Shown: positions 9,394 to 18,187 of the stretch, one piece after another
How the letters are laid out: each line of letters starts with the position of its first letter
Position numbering within the stretch: position 1 is the first letter of the stretch
Origin: Bacillus sp. P14.5
Lineage (GTDB): Bacteria; Bacillota; Bacilli; Bacillales; Bacillaceae_B
Reading direction: 5' to 3'
Assembly (NCBI RefSeq): GCF_003316765.1
Contig: NZ_NIJF01000019.1
Span: 1-35,820, forward strand
DNA length: 35,820 nucleotides
Position numbers and translations under genes: made by a program
The notes under the pieces: generated by a model
What the model saw: the letters and a program-made list of their open reading frames with translations, nothing else
What the model was told of the DNA's origin: nothing
The model's database searches: none

Positions 9394-10607
9394 GCGTTCT
9401 TCACCTCCGAAAACGCAGAATCGAATTCGCCTTCATAAGTTACCTTCAGCCAAATTCCCCTTCCGGCAGCCATTGCTTTCAATGCTTTTTCCTCATCTGT
9501 CAGATAGGCCCCTTTTTCCTTAATCAAGAAGATGACCACAGACGAATTCCGTTTCGCATACGACCTCACCGTCGATATCAATTTTTTGGAAATTGAACTT
9601 GTGATGAACATGACCGCAGCAGATTGCTGATAGTTTATTCCCTCTCCTTCAAGCACCTTTGAAAGATTGTACCTGCTGTCTGCTTTCACTTTGGCCAAAT
9701 GATGATAAAGCTGGCGCTGATGCTCTTCTCCCCCTCTGATCGGGAATGACACATGATCTTCCCCAATAGACAGCAAACCTGCCTGTGCACCTTTTCTCAA
9801 AATGGCTTTTAAAATGGAAGCCGTGAACGTGACCATCGGCTCGAATGCCTGTGAAGATTCACGGTCAAGCACGATAAGAACATCGTGTGACTGCCTCTCT
9901 TCAAATTCTTTGGTCATTAACTCATTTGTACGGGCAAAAGATTTCCAATGAATCCATGAAAAACGATCTCCCGGCTGATATTCTTTAATTCCTGTTGCCA
10001 TTGTCGTATCCTTCTGGATTTTCACATTCGAGGAAGTCATCCCCTGATCATACCGGCTTTCGAGCGGACGGTAGATTACATCCACAAAAGACGGATACAC
10101 AAGAAGCGTGTTGGAGCTCGTCACCGTGGTCTCTTTTTCAAATATCCCAAAGAAATCACCTGTCTTTAAACGCACTGCAGAAAAATGATGCTCCCCACGC
10201 GGCAATTCATCAATGGTGTATTTCAGATAGATTTCCCTTCTAAAACCAGGATATATGATGGACTTCGCTTTCTGAAATGAGGATCTATAAAAAATCGAAG
10301 GAGATACAATATCGTCTGCAATCAGATAAAACAGCGGAAACGGAAACCTCCTCCTGATGACGAGTGACACTTCCATCGAATCTCCCGCTTTAAAATCTGT
10401 TGATTTAAACGAACGTTCCACCTCGAAATTTGACAGCGGGTAGATCGAAACCATCAAAGAGAACAAGGCAAAAGGAACAAAGCTGTAGAACAGGAACCAG
10501 CTGACGAACCCCCCTTGAAATAATGCGTAAACAAGTGTTACCGCCCATAGACTTATAAGCAGCAGCAGCTTGCCTATCACCTTTAAGAGCTGTAATCTCT
10601 TTTTCAT
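9390..10607 (-). CDS. yeaD: DUF58 domain protein (YeaD)
   Basis: 405 residues. Two N-terminal membrane helices (about 13-55) are followed by a soluble domain with the DUF58 signature at about 211-235: GDRFSWIHWKSFARTNEL then MTKEFEE. A vWA-like strand with LIVLDRESS follows; a MIDAS-type metal site is possible but incomplete by eye. It starts directly after the yeaC stop and overlaps yebA by ATGA, so the three genes are translationally coupled. In the family such proteins are partners of the MoxR ATPase; the biochemical activity is unknown. Confidence 0.88.
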   Translation of the reverse strand: MKKRLQLLKVIGKLLLLISLWAVTLVYALFQGGFVSWFLFYSFVPFALFSLMVSIYPLSNFEVERSFKSTDFKAGDSMEVSLVIRRRFPFPLFYLIADDIVSPSIFYRSSFQKAKSIIYPGFRREIYLKYTIDELPRGEHHFSAVRLKTGDFFGIFEKETTVTSSNTLLVYPSFVDVIYRPLESRYDQGMTSSNVKIQKDTTMATGIKEYQPGDRFSWIHWKSFARTNELMTKEFEERQSHDVLIVLDRESSQAFEPMVTFTASILKAILRKGAQAGLLSIGEDHVSFPIRGGEEHQRQLYHHLAKVKADSRYNLSKVLEGEGINYQQSAAVMFITSSISKKLISTVRSYAKRNSSVVIFLIKEKGAYLTDEEKALKAMAAGRGIWLKVTYEGEFDSAFSEVKNA

Positions 10608-11564
10608 TTATCTCACAAGCCTTTGAACAGGCACAGCAATCCGCGCAATGACACGCTGCACTACATCCTCAGCGGTGATGCCTTCATATTTTGCTTCTGA
10701 TTTTAAAATGATCCGGTGTGAGAAGACGAATGGAGCAAGATACTGAACATCATCAGGAATGACATAATCCCTGTTTTTCAAATAAGCATATGCTTGGCAG
10801 GCCCTCATCAACGCAATCGATCCACGCGGGCTTGCTCCCAGATACACCTGGGCATGAAGTCTCGTTCTGTGGGCAATATCCACAATATATTTTTTCAGCG
10901 TATCATCCACTATGATTTCTTTAACATCCTCCTGAAGCATGCGGAGCTCTTCCAGAGAAATGACCGCCTCTAAATCTTCAATCGGCGGATTTTTCTGCAC
11001 CCGGTGAAGAATCTCCATTTCTTCCTCCATCTCGGGGTAACCCATTTTCATCTTTAGCAGGAAACGGTCCAATTGCGCTTCCGGAAGCGGATATGTACCT
11101 TCATATTCAATCGGATTCTGTGTCGCCATAACGAAGAACGGCTTATCAAGCTTTCTGGTAATCCCGTCGATCGTCACACTGTGTTCCTCCATGCCTTCAA
11201 GCAGCGCCGACTGTGTCTTTGGCGATGTACGGTTGATCTCATCAGCCAAAATGATGTTCCCCATGATTGGTCCGGGCCTGAAATGGAACTCACTGTCCCG
11301 CGGATTATAGATCGAAACACCAATTACATCTGAAGGAAGCAGGTCAGGAGTAAACTGAATCCGCTTGAAAGATGCCCCCACCGATTTAGCCAGGGCACGA
11401 ACCATCATTGTTTTCCCCACACCCGGTACATCTTCAAGAAGCACGTGCCCATTCGCCAGCAGTGCCACCAGACTCAATTCGGCCACGGTCCTCTTGCCAA
11501 TCATCACTTTCTCAATATTATCTATTACATTTTGTAACTTTGGATTCATTACGTTCGTCGTCAT
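10608..11564 (-). CDS. yeaC: MoxR-family AAA+ ATPase (YeaC)
   Basis: 318 residues from the ATG at 11564, chosen because AGGAGGG lies seven bases upstream; an upstream in-frame start at 11594 has none. Walker A is at 46-52 (VPGVGKT). Walker B follows in IILADEINRTSPKTQSALLE. The sensor stretch is FFVMATQNPIEYEGTYPLP, with the LDRF arginine region after it. The C-terminal lid helices follow (ASPRGSIALMRACQAYA). MoxR proteins are thought to act as chaperone-like ATPases on their vWA/DUF58 neighbours. First gene of the yeaC-yeaD-yebA operon, as in B. subtilis. Confidence 0.92.
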   Translation of the reverse strand: MTTNVMNPKLQNVIDNIEKVMIGKRTVAELSLVALLANGHVLLEDVPGVGKTMMVRALAKSVGASFKRIQFTPDLLPSDVIGVSIYNPRDSEFHFRPGPIMGNIILADEINRTSPKTQSALLEGMEEHSVTIDGITRKLDKPFFVMATQNPIEYEGTYPLPEAQLDRFLLKMKMGYPEMEEEMEILHRVQKNPPIEDLEAVISLEELRMLQEDVKEIIVDDTLKKYIVDIAHRTRLHAQVYLGASPRGSIALMRACQAYAYLKNRDYVIPDDVQYLAPFVFSHRIILKSEAKYEGITAEDVVQRVIARIAVPVQRLVR

Positions 11565-11625
11565 TTTATTCCCTCCTGAGACTCTGACTGACATATACCT
11601 GTCTAATTACTTATTACATTCTCGG

Positions 11626-11645
11626 GAAGGGTGCGAAAACCCTTC
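11626..11645. other. Small hairpin in the yeaC leader
   Basis: GAAGGGT / ACCCTTC, a perfect 7-bp stem with a 6-base loop, 62 bases before the yeaC start. No T tract follows, so it is not a terminator. Function unknown. Confidence 0.4.
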
Positions 11646-11658
11646 AGAATATTTTAAT

Positions 11659-11688
11659 AATATAGAGAATCAGTAGGTATTTTGTCTA
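11659..11688 (-). promoter_or_regulatory. Possible sigma-A promoter of the yeaC operon
   Basis: -35 TAGACA (11683-11688) and -10 TATATT (11659-11664), 18-base spacer. Plausible but not strong. The rest of the gap (11690-11856) has no gene; it holds G-rich stretches at 11741-11755 and about 11830-11857 on the plus strand. Confidence 0.45.
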
Positions 11689-11856
11689 ATCTTTGATATT
11701 TATCTTTTTTTGTAGGTTTTTCTGGTTGCCTTTTTTCTCTGGGGTGGGGGGCGGGTTAACAATCTGAATTTTCTGTTACAATTATATAACATAATTCATT
11801 ATTTTGAAATGATGTTGGGTTTGGGTTTTTTGGTGATGGGGTGGTGGATGGTTGGT

Positions 11857-12436
11857 GCATTAGTTTCCCTTTCTGGCAATTTGATGCTGTTTAAACGCCC
11901 TCTTTACTGCATCAAATTCTTTTTCTAGAGGTTTGATGCTGTTTAGACGCTCTCTTTACTGCATCAAATTCTTTTTCTAGAGGTTTGATGCTGTTTAAAC
12001 CCTCTCTTTACTGCATCAAATTCCTTTTCTAGAGGTTTGATGCTGTTTAGACGCTCTCTTTACTGCATCAGATTCTTTTTCTAGAGGTTTGATGCTGTTT
12101 AAACCCTCTCTTTACTGCATCAAATTCTTTTTCTAGAGGTTTGATGCTGTTTAGACGCTCTCTTTACTGCATCAGATTCTTTTTCTAGAGGTTTGATGCT
12201 GTTTAGACGCTCTCTTTACTGCATCAAATTCTTTTTCTAGAGGTTTGATGCTGTTTAAACCCTCTCTTTACTGCATCAAATTCTTTTTCTAGAGGTTTGA
12301 TGCTGTTTAGACGCTCTCTTTACTGCATCAGATTCCCTTTCTGGCAATTTGATGCTGTTTAAACCCTCTCTTTACTGCATCAAATTCTTTTTCTAGAAGG
12401 TTTGATGCTGTTTAAATGCTCTCTTTATTGCATCAG
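11857..12436. repeat. Array 1: eleven 52-bp tandem units, each an inverted repeat
   Basis: Units begin at 11881, 11933, 11985, 12037, 12089, 12141, 12193, 12245, 12297, 12349 and 12402. The step is exactly 52 bases except the last (53, from an extra A in the linker). Each unit has arm TTTGATGC, a 21-base loop, arm GCATCAAA, and a 15-base linker usually TTCTTTTTCTAGAGG. A half unit (GCATTAG plus linker) sits at 11857-11880. Loop types AAACCC and AGACGC alternate through most of the array, giving a 104-bp higher-order period. The last unit's linker runs into the final codons of the NERD gene. No coding frame is supported. Confidence 0.97.
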
Positions 12437-13360
12437 TTACTCTTTCTCACGGGTTCCTTTTATATAATAAGAAGATCTCTTATTCCCTATCATCTGAAGA
12501 TTTGATCTCAGTACCCTCTGTACGGTCCTTTCATCTTTTATTACTTTACACCAGTCAAAAATATTTTTAGTAGTAACTTTAAAATCAGGAAACAACAACC
12601 CAAACTCCTCAACACTCCTCAATACAGCATCAGAACAACTCTCCCGCACCCCGCAAAACTCACAATGAAGAATCCTTTTCGCCTCAGTATAAAACTCCCC
12701 ACACCCAGAACAAACAATCCCCTTCCGCAGCTCCTCATAGCTATACTTCGGCACACTATTATAAGGGGATCCCCCGATACTAAGAGACAATAATTTCTCG
12801 GCAGCGCGGATATCAGCATTTCTGATTTTCGATGAGTTCTGCAGAAGGTTATTCCGGAAGCGGTTCATTTGGGCAGGGTAGATGATTGGCAGATTGGAAG
12901 GTACATCGTACAAGTGGAATTCAGGGTTGATGAAAATGAGGTGAGACTTAACTGAGAGAGGGATGTTATAGTTTTTCACTAGTTGGTTCAAGTGGGTTTC
13001 TGTTTTATCTACCTGAAGCAAGGGGTTTTTGACTGGGTTTCCTGATGGAGAAGTCCATTTGCCTTTTTCAATGGAGTAGTCGCCTTCGAGGTTTTTGACT
13101 TCGAAGTGATGGAGGGTGCCGGAGGAGATACCGAATGAGTCGACTTGGAAGTTGTTATTGTTTTGGTTGAGGTTTATGTCATTCAGGAAGATCATTTTTT
13201 TCGATAGCGGCACCGCCCACTTATCGAAGTTCATTTCCCCTTCGTATCCTTTTTCTTTGTAGAGGTAATAGCTTTCTTCGCTTTCGCTGAAATTCATCCT
13301 TGGACGCAGACCTCTTAATAGCTGTAGTTCCTGGGGAATCCCCCGCTCTTTCATGATCAA
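12437..13360 (-). CDS. NERD (nuclease-related) domain protein with C-terminal zinc ribbon
   Basis: About 305-307 residues. The start may be TTG at 13360, with AAGGGA ten bases upstream, or ATG at 13354; the ribosome signal fits the TTG better. The N-terminal half resembles the NERD domain: the QVDSFG and HHFEVKNLEGD segments supply the Asp and Glu-x-Lys expected of the PD-(D/E)xK nuclease fold. The C-terminal part holds a zinc ribbon (CSGCGEFY ... CEFCG) followed by a helical tail. Proteins of this build are common in Bacillaceae; their substrate is unknown and I cannot show that this one is an active nuclease. It stands alone, with array 1 abutting and slightly overlapping its 3' end and the nadE terminator just upstream. 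Confidence 0.8.
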   Translation of the reverse strand: MIMKERGIPQELQLLRGLRPRMNFSESEESYYLYKEKGYEGEMNFDKWAVPLSKKMIFLNDINLNQNNNNFQVDSFGISSGTLHHFEVKNLEGDYSIEKGKWTSPSGNPVKNPLLQVDKTETHLNQLVKNYNIPLSVKSHLIFINPEFHLYDVPSNLPIIYPAQMNRFRNNLLQNSSKIRNADIRAAEKLLSLSIGGSPYNSVPKYSYEELRKGIVCSGCGEFYTEAKRILHCEFCGVRESCSDAVLRSVEEFGLLFPDFKVTTKNIFDWCKVIKDERTVQRVLRSNLQMIGNKRSSYYIKGTREKE

Positions 13361-13435
13361 TCAACATCATTCCCTTCAGTTTGATATGTTAATTTTATAC
13401 AATAACCACCCGGACGTCCATGCTATTCGCGCATC

Positions 13436-13473
13436 AAAAAAAAGCCAGCAAAGAGTAACTACTCCCTGCTGGC
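13436..13473 (-). terminator. Intrinsic terminator of nadE
   Basis: On the minus strand GCCAGCAGGGAGTA pairs with TACTCTTTGCTGGC (interrupted stem, 2-base loop) and is followed by eight T, 18 bases past the nadE stop. Confidence 0.9.
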
Positions 13474-13490
13474 CTGTTTCAATATAAAAA

Positions 13491-14321
13491 TTACTCTTTC
13501 CACCAATCATCAAACACGCTGATAGGCAGTTCGCGTTTGTGCCGGGTTTTGAGGAAGTGGCCGCCGATCGTGTTGGCTGCTTGTTCTGATACTTCTTTTC
13601 CTTCAAGGTAGTCATCGATTTCTTCGTATGTTACGCCTAGTGCTTCTTCATCCGGAATCATTGGACGATCGTCCTCAAGGTCTGCGGTCGGCACCTTGGT
13701 GTATAAATGTTCAGGTGCGCCGAGTTCCATAAGAAGCGCTCTTCCTTGGCGCTTGTTCAGGCGAAAAATCGGCACAAGGTCTGCAGCTCCATCACCGTGC
13801 TTGGTATAAAAGCCGGTTACCGCTTCTGCGGAGTGATCTGTCCCGAGCACCACGCCCTTGTTCATTGCTGCCATGCTGTACTGGACCTTCATGCGTTCTC
13901 TTGCTTTTTCGTTTCCTTTGGTGAAGTCAGAGAGCGGTACCCCAGCTTCCCTCATGGCAGCCGCGCTTGCGTCGACGGCTCCTTTGATGTTGACGGTGAA
14001 GGATTTGCTCGGCTGGATGAACTCGATTGCATCCAGGGCGTCCTGCTCATCATTTTGTTTTCCATAAGGAAGGCGGACAGCGACAAACTGATATTCATCC
14101 GTGCCGTTCTCTTCATTCAGTTCATTCACCGCTTGCTGTGCCAGCTTTCCGACCAGCGTGGAATCCTGCCCACCTGAGATTCCGAGTACAAAACTTTTCA
14201 GGAACGGATATTTCTTTAAGTAGTTTTTCATCAAGTCGACGCTTCTTCTGATTTCCTCTTTAGGGTCGATTTCCGGTTTCACTTTCATTTCTTCAACGAT
14301 CTGTTTTTGCAAAGCATCCAT
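13491..14321 (-). CDS. nadE: NAD+ synthetase, ammonia-dependent
   Basis: Converts deamido-NAD+ to NAD+ using ATP and ammonia. The 276-residue length is that of the short form without a glutaminase domain. The PP-loop SGGQDST is at 49-55. Further family stretches are [34 protein letters not shown] and [17 protein letters not shown]. The ATG follows AGGAG at a rather long distance (about 13 bases). It lies 85 bases downstream of pncB on the same strand, so two steps of the nicotinate salvage route sit together. A separate possible promoter is in the gap. Confidence 0.95.
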   Translation of the reverse strand: MDALQKQIVEEMKVKPEIDPKEEIRRSVDLMKNYLKKYPFLKSFVLGISGGQDSTLVGKLAQQAVNELNEENGTDEYQFVAVRLPYGKQNDEQDALDAIEFIQPSKSFTVNIKGAVDASAAAMREAGVPLSDFTKGNEKARERMKVQYSMAAMNKGVVLGTDHSAEAVTGFYTKHGDGAADLVPIFRLNKRQGRALLMELGAPEHLYTKVPTADLEDDRPMIPDEEALGVTYEEIDDYLEGKEVSEQAANTIGGHFLKTRHKRELPISVFDDWWKE

Positions 14322-14365
14322 CTTGTGGTTTCACTCTCCTGACAGGTTATTTTAACTATTCTTTT

Positions 14366-14395
14366 ATTATAATACCATTGCTCGGGAGGCTACAA
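14366..14395 (-). promoter_or_regulatory. Possible sigma-A promoter of nadE
   Basis: -10 TATAAT (14366-14371) and -35 TTGTAG (14390-14395), 18-base spacer, between pncB and nadE. Confidence 0.5.
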
Positions 14396-14406
14396 ACATG
14401 GGAGCC

Positions 14407-15882
14407 TTATGACGTGGCGCTGTCCTGATATTCCTGGACCTTCTGTTTGACCTCCTCGATGTTGCGCATTTTGTTGTTCCAGCATTTTTCACTAAGGTCC
14501 ACCGGATAATCCTCTGGGTTCATCAAACGTTTATACTCATCCCAAAGGAGTTCAATGTTTTCCTCTAAAAAGTCACGGATTTCCTGCAGAGCCGGAAGCT
14601 TATAGACAAGTTTTCCATCCTTGAACACGTCGGTGTGAAGATCCTTTGCTTCAAAATTGGTGACAAATTTGCTGATGAAGGTGTGCACGGGGTGGAACAT
14701 TTTGATCCTGTCCTGCTCCTGCGGTTTTTCCTCTGCAAGAGTTATATAGTCTCCTTCTGACTTGCCGCTCGTTTTGTTGATGATCCTATAAACGTTTTTC
14801 AAGCCCGGAGTCGAGACTTTCTCGGCATTACTCGAAATTTTGATAGTATCCGCCATCTCGCCATTCTCATTCTCGATCGACACCAGCTTATATACAGCTC
14901 CAAGCGCTGGCTGGTCATAGCCGGTAATGAGCTTGGTTCCGATTCCCCAAGTGTCGATTTTAGCGCCCTGAGCTTTCAAGTTCATGATCGTATATTCATC
15001 AAGGTCGTTCGAGGCAACGATTTTGGCATCAGGGAAGCCCGCTTCATCCAGCATCACCCTTGCCCGCTTTGATAAGTAAGCCATATCACCGCTGTCCAGG
15101 CGGATGCCTTTAAAATTGATCCGGTCTCCCATCTCCTTCGCGACCTGGATGGCAGCCGGCACACCTGACTTCAAGGTGTCATAGGTATCAACCAGGAATA
15201 CACAGTCTTTGTGGGATTCGGCATATTTTTTAAAAGAAGTATAATCATCGCGATAGGCTTGGACCATGGAATGGGCATGGGTCCCGGCTACCGGAATACC
15301 AAACAACTTGCCGGCGCGGACATTGCTCGTCGCATTAAAACCTCCTATGAACGCTGCCCTCGTTCCCCAAATGGCCGCATCCATTTCCTGGGCCCGCCTT
15401 GTGCCGAACTCCATCACGACCTCATTCTGGACGACTTCTCTGATCCGCGCTGCTTTCGTCGCGATCAATGTTTGGAAATTCACAATATTGAGCAGGGCTG
15501 TTTCCAGAAGCTGCGCTTGCGCCAAAGGAGCTTCCACTCTGATCATGGGCACATTCCCGAACGCCAGCTCCCCTTCCTTCATCGAGCGGATGGTTCCCGT
15601 AAAACGAAGTTCCTTCAAATATTGTAAAAATTCCTCCTCGTATCCTACTTCATCCCGCAGGAAATCGATATCCGTCTCACTGAACTGGAAGCTTTCAACA
15701 TAACGAATGACCCTCTCCAGGCCTGCAAATACCGCATAGCCGCTCCCGAAAGGAAGCTTCCGGAAAAACAATTCGAACACCGCTTTTTTATCATGAATTC
15801 CATCTTCCCAATAGGTCTTGGCCATATTGATTTGATACAAGTCTGTATGTAAAGCCAGGCTGTCATCGGAATACTTATACAT
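14407..15882 (-). CDS. pncB: Nicotinate phosphoribosyltransferase
   Basis: Joins nicotinate and PRPP to nicotinate mononucleotide, the entry step of NAD salvage. 491 residues, matching the long bacterial form (B. subtilis YueK type). Recognisable stretches: HTDLYQINMAKTYW near the start, MEFGTRRAQEMDAAIWGTRA with GGFNATSNVRAG, GIPVAGTHAHSMVQAY carrying the histidine region expected to be phosphorylated in the family, DTYDTLKSGVPAAIQVA, and IRLDSGDMAYLSKRAR with ASNDLDEY. The ATG has AGGAGTGAGGG upstream. With nadE downstream it forms an NAD-making pair. No repressor site was identified. Confidence 0.94.
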   Translation of the reverse strand: MYKYSDDSLALHTDLYQINMAKTYWEDGIHDKKAVFELFFRKLPFGSGYAVFAGLERVIRYVESFQFSETDIDFLRDEVGYEEEFLQYLKELRFTGTIRSMKEGELAFGNVPMIRVEAPLAQAQLLETALLNIVNFQTLIATKAARIREVVQNEVVMEFGTRRAQEMDAAIWGTRAAFIGGFNATSNVRAGKLFGIPVAGTHAHSMVQAYRDDYTSFKKYAESHKDCVFLVDTYDTLKSGVPAAIQVAKEMGDRINFKGIRLDSGDMAYLSKRARVMLDEAGFPDAKIVASNDLDEYTIMNLKAQGAKIDTWGIGTKLITGYDQPALGAVYKLVSIENENGEMADTIKISSNAEKVSTPGLKNVYRIINKTSGKSEGDYITLAEEKPQEQDRIKMFHPVHTFISKFVTNFEAKDLHTDVFKDGKLVYKLPALQEIRDFLEENIELLWDEYKRLMNPEDYPVDLSEKCWNNKMRNIEEVKQKVQEYQDSATS

Positions 15883-16059
15883 CCACCCTCACTCCTTCGA
15901 GTTGCGATTCTTCTTATTCTATATAAATAGACTATTTTATATATTTTAACCATAATTGTGGGTTTTCATCGGTAATCCCGGTATCTTTGGCAGGTACATC
16001 TGCGAGAAATAAGTTCTACATACAAGCTGAAATGAAGGAGATATTCCTTCTATTAAAAC

Positions 16060-16680
16060 TTAGCTTAGTTTCCTTGAAGTTTTTTCAGCCTCTTCTTTCA
16101 TAATCTCCTTCGGATGCTTCAGGAATGCCGGAAGCATGGTCAATAAGAGCATGGAGCAGATATACAATAAGGCTCCAAACAAATAAAATTGAGTATTTTG
16201 GCTGTAGAGATCATCTATATTCGCCAATACAATCACAACCGGGGTTGCAAGAATCAATTACAGCGCCGCAATGTGAAAGGAAATACTAAAGCGATTTTCA
16301 AAAGTATTGGAAAAGGCTTGAAAAATATTTTCCTTCATGTACGTGGTGACAAAAAAAGTAATCACCCAGATTGCACCTAAATAGAACCAAAGACTGTGTC
16401 CTTCTCCCCAGGCCACCCTGAGGATAGGCTGGGCACACATGAAGGACATGCTGAATAGCAGAGCATAACTTAAAACAGAGAAATATCTCTTCTTCAATTC
16501 TGTCCTCTTCCAGGAATTAACCGAGACAATTATAGCTCCTGCTGCCACTACTGCGTTCATATAAAAGAAAAATTCTGACCACTCTGGCAGCGCACTAAAC
16601 ATCATCGTAACAATTACAATCGTCAGGGAGGTGTGCACCAGCCTGCTTTCTTTAAACGTTAAATCGTTTTCCTCATCCAA
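16060..16680 (-). pseudogene. Membrane protein paralogue broken by an in-frame stop
   Basis: The frame runs 206 codons from a TTG start (GGGAGGGG upstream) but has a TAA at 16258-16260, after residue 140. Both halves match the 209-residue neighbour at 16682-17311 from end to end: for example KENIFQAFS.TFENRFSI before the stop and LPAFLKHPK.I after it. By eye about half the residues are shared. The stop falls where the intact copy has Val, inside the fifth membrane helix, and no base is gained or lost. A single mutation or sequencing error would explain it. It follows the intact copy after one base, so the two would be translated from one message. Family not recognised; about six membrane helices when whole. 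Confidence 0.75.
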
Positions 16681-16681
16681 C

Positions 16682-17311
16682 TTAGTTTCCCCTCCCTCTA
16701 TTAAAAGGAGCTTCTTTTACTTGCTCATTGATTATGTCTTTAGGATGTTTTAAAAAGGCGGGCAGAACGACCAGGAGAACAATCGAGAATATATAGGTTA
16801 TGCTCCCGAAGATGAACATCTGACTCCCTCCTCCGTCGTATCCCATAGAATTGGCGGTAATGACCGCTACTGGAGTCAGGATAATAAGTACAAGAACTAC
16901 GAGATGGAACGCAATACTGAATCGATTTTCAAAGGTCTTTGAGAATGCTTGAAATATATTTTCTTTCATAAAAGTTGTGACAACTAAAGTCAGTATCCAC
17001 AAACCTCCCAAATACATCCAACTCGTCCCCTCAGATTCCCATGAAACTCTTAAAATAGGCTGAGCTCCCATAAAAGCCACATTGAATAGTAAACAATAAC
17101 TCAGAATGGAAAAATACCTCTTTTCCAGTTCGCTCCTCTTCCAAGCAATCACCACAATAAGAAAAGAAATTATAAACACTATACAATTCAACGCCCAAAA
17201 CAACCATGACCACGAGGGTATTGCACTAGATAGAAAGGCAGTAATGATGATTGTTAGAAATGATGCAGGAATCCTGCTCTCCTTGATGGAGAGATTATTC
17301 TTCTCATCCAA
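16682..17311 (-). CDS. Six-helix membrane protein of unknown function
   Basis: 209 residues from a TTG start (AGGTGAT upstream). Helices are seen at about 16-36, 38-57, 66-84, 97-114, 133-153 and 164-187, with the charged segment AWKRSELEKRYF between helices 2 and 3. A long conserved cytoplasmic-looking stretch, MKENIFQAFSKTFENRFSIAF, joins helices 4 and 5, and LPAFLKHPKDII ends the last helix. It is the intact member of a tandem pair whose second copy (16060-16680) has an internal stop; both copies use TTG. I do not recognise the family. Array 3 lies in the gap upstream. Confidence 0.75.
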   Translation of the reverse strand: MDEKNNLSIKESRIPASFLTIIITAFLSSAIPSWSWLFWALNCIVFIISFLIVVIAWKRSELEKRYFSILSYCLLFNVAFMGAQPILRVSWESEGTSWMYLGGLWILTLVVTTFMKENIFQAFSKTFENRFSIAFHLVVLVLIILTPVAVITANSMGYDGGGSQMFIFGSITYIFSIVLLVVLPAFLKHPKDIINEQVKEAPFNRGRGN

Positions 17312-17483
17312 AATATCACCTGCTGCTTTATTTAATTAGAAGTGTTGCTTAAAGCTTCTTTCGCTAACTAATTGACTAAATCCTGTGTAATTTACCACTA
17401 TTTTCAAACTCCAAACTTATCCTTCATTATTTTATATATATTTCATAACTCTTACCACCGTATAAAATTGAAAGGAAATTATC

Positions 17484-17598
17484 GGTACATCATCTTTGCA
17501 TTTCTCTCTTTTGATGTACTTCGCTTTCTGAGCGAGGTACATCTTCTTGTATTTTTCCCCGCTTGATATACTTCGCTTTCTGAGCGAGGTACATTATC
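17484..17598. repeat. Array 3: two and a half 52-53 bp units with long inverted repeats
   Basis: GGTACAT recurs at 17484, 17536 and 17589 (steps 52 and 53). Two complete dyads, 17513-17543 and 17565-17595, have 13-base arms GATGTACtTCGCT / AGCGAgGTACATC around loop TTCTG, joined by a 21-base linker. The first copy is a half unit lacking its left arm. The rest of the gap 17312-17483 shows no gene or clear promoter. Confidence 0.9.
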
Positions 17599-17679
17599 TC
17601 TACACCTTCTTGAAGCTTGAATTATTAATACTTCGATCCCTCTATTTCACCCATTAGATTCACCGATTTTTTTCAAAAT

Positions 17680-17713
17680 TAAAAACACCAGCTGCTTCTA
17701 AACAACTGGTGTT
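17680..17713 (-). terminator. Intrinsic terminator of the 84-residue membrane protein gene
   Basis: On the minus strand ACACCAGTTG pairs with CAGCTGGTGT (one mismatch) and TTTTTAATTTT follows, six bases past the stop at 17719. Confidence 0.8.
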
Positions 17714-17718
17714 CTTCA

Positions 17719-17973
17719 TTAAAATAACAGCCCGAATAGAGCTCCGATTATCCCTAATACCAATGCGAGGATAAACCACAAAACGGCAATAACGACAATG
17801 ATCCAGCCCAGTGTCTTTCTGCCTGTCTGGATAAAGTAAATCCCCAGTACGATTGCTCCGAAAATCAGCCCCAGGATTCCCCAAAGCCACGGGTTCTTAC
17901 CGCGTTTTCTGGCATCGACGAATAAGTAAATCGCGATGATGATATTGATGATAAAACTAAATGAAAATTCCAA
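17719..17973 (-). CDS. Small membrane protein
   Basis: 84 residues from a TTG start with AAGGAG seven bases upstream. Three hydrophobic segments: about 4-18, 29-48 and 55-84. DARKRGKNPWLWG lies between the first two, and a charged QTGRKT loop between the second and third. The build (short helix, basic loop, Trp, Gly-rich helix) is like small envelope proteins common in Firmicutes, but I cannot name a family or function. Own terminator downstream; apparently a single-gene unit. Confidence 0.7.
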   Translation of the reverse strand: MEFSFSFIINIIIAIYLFVDARKRGKNPWLWGILGLIFGAIVLGIYFIQTGRKTLGWIIVVIAVLWFILALVLGIIGALFGLLF

Positions 17974-18187
17974 GGTCCCACTCCTTATAATGTTTTGCGG
18001 CTCTTTTCTTTTTAGTTTGCTCTTCTCATACAGGATATGTTGGTTTAACCAACCTTACGTTTAGAATGAGAGCTATGAATTGTACGACTGAGAGAAAGAA
18101 GCCTTTCTTTTAGATTTCCCAAGGAGTGCATGGTTAAACCAGCAATCGGATGAGTCTCCTTTTTATTTGGAGATATGTATGAATTTT

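Noticed and set aside
11857..12436. CRISPR array
   Set aside because: Linkers and loops are near-identical from unit to unit, so there are no unique spacers, and no cas genes are near. The same holds for array 2.
18040..18141. Palindromes TTGGTTTAACCAA and TGGTTAAACCA, 91 bases apart, as another dyad array
   Set aside because: Only two short sites, spacing not 52-53, and no shared linker; probably chance or an unrelated operator.
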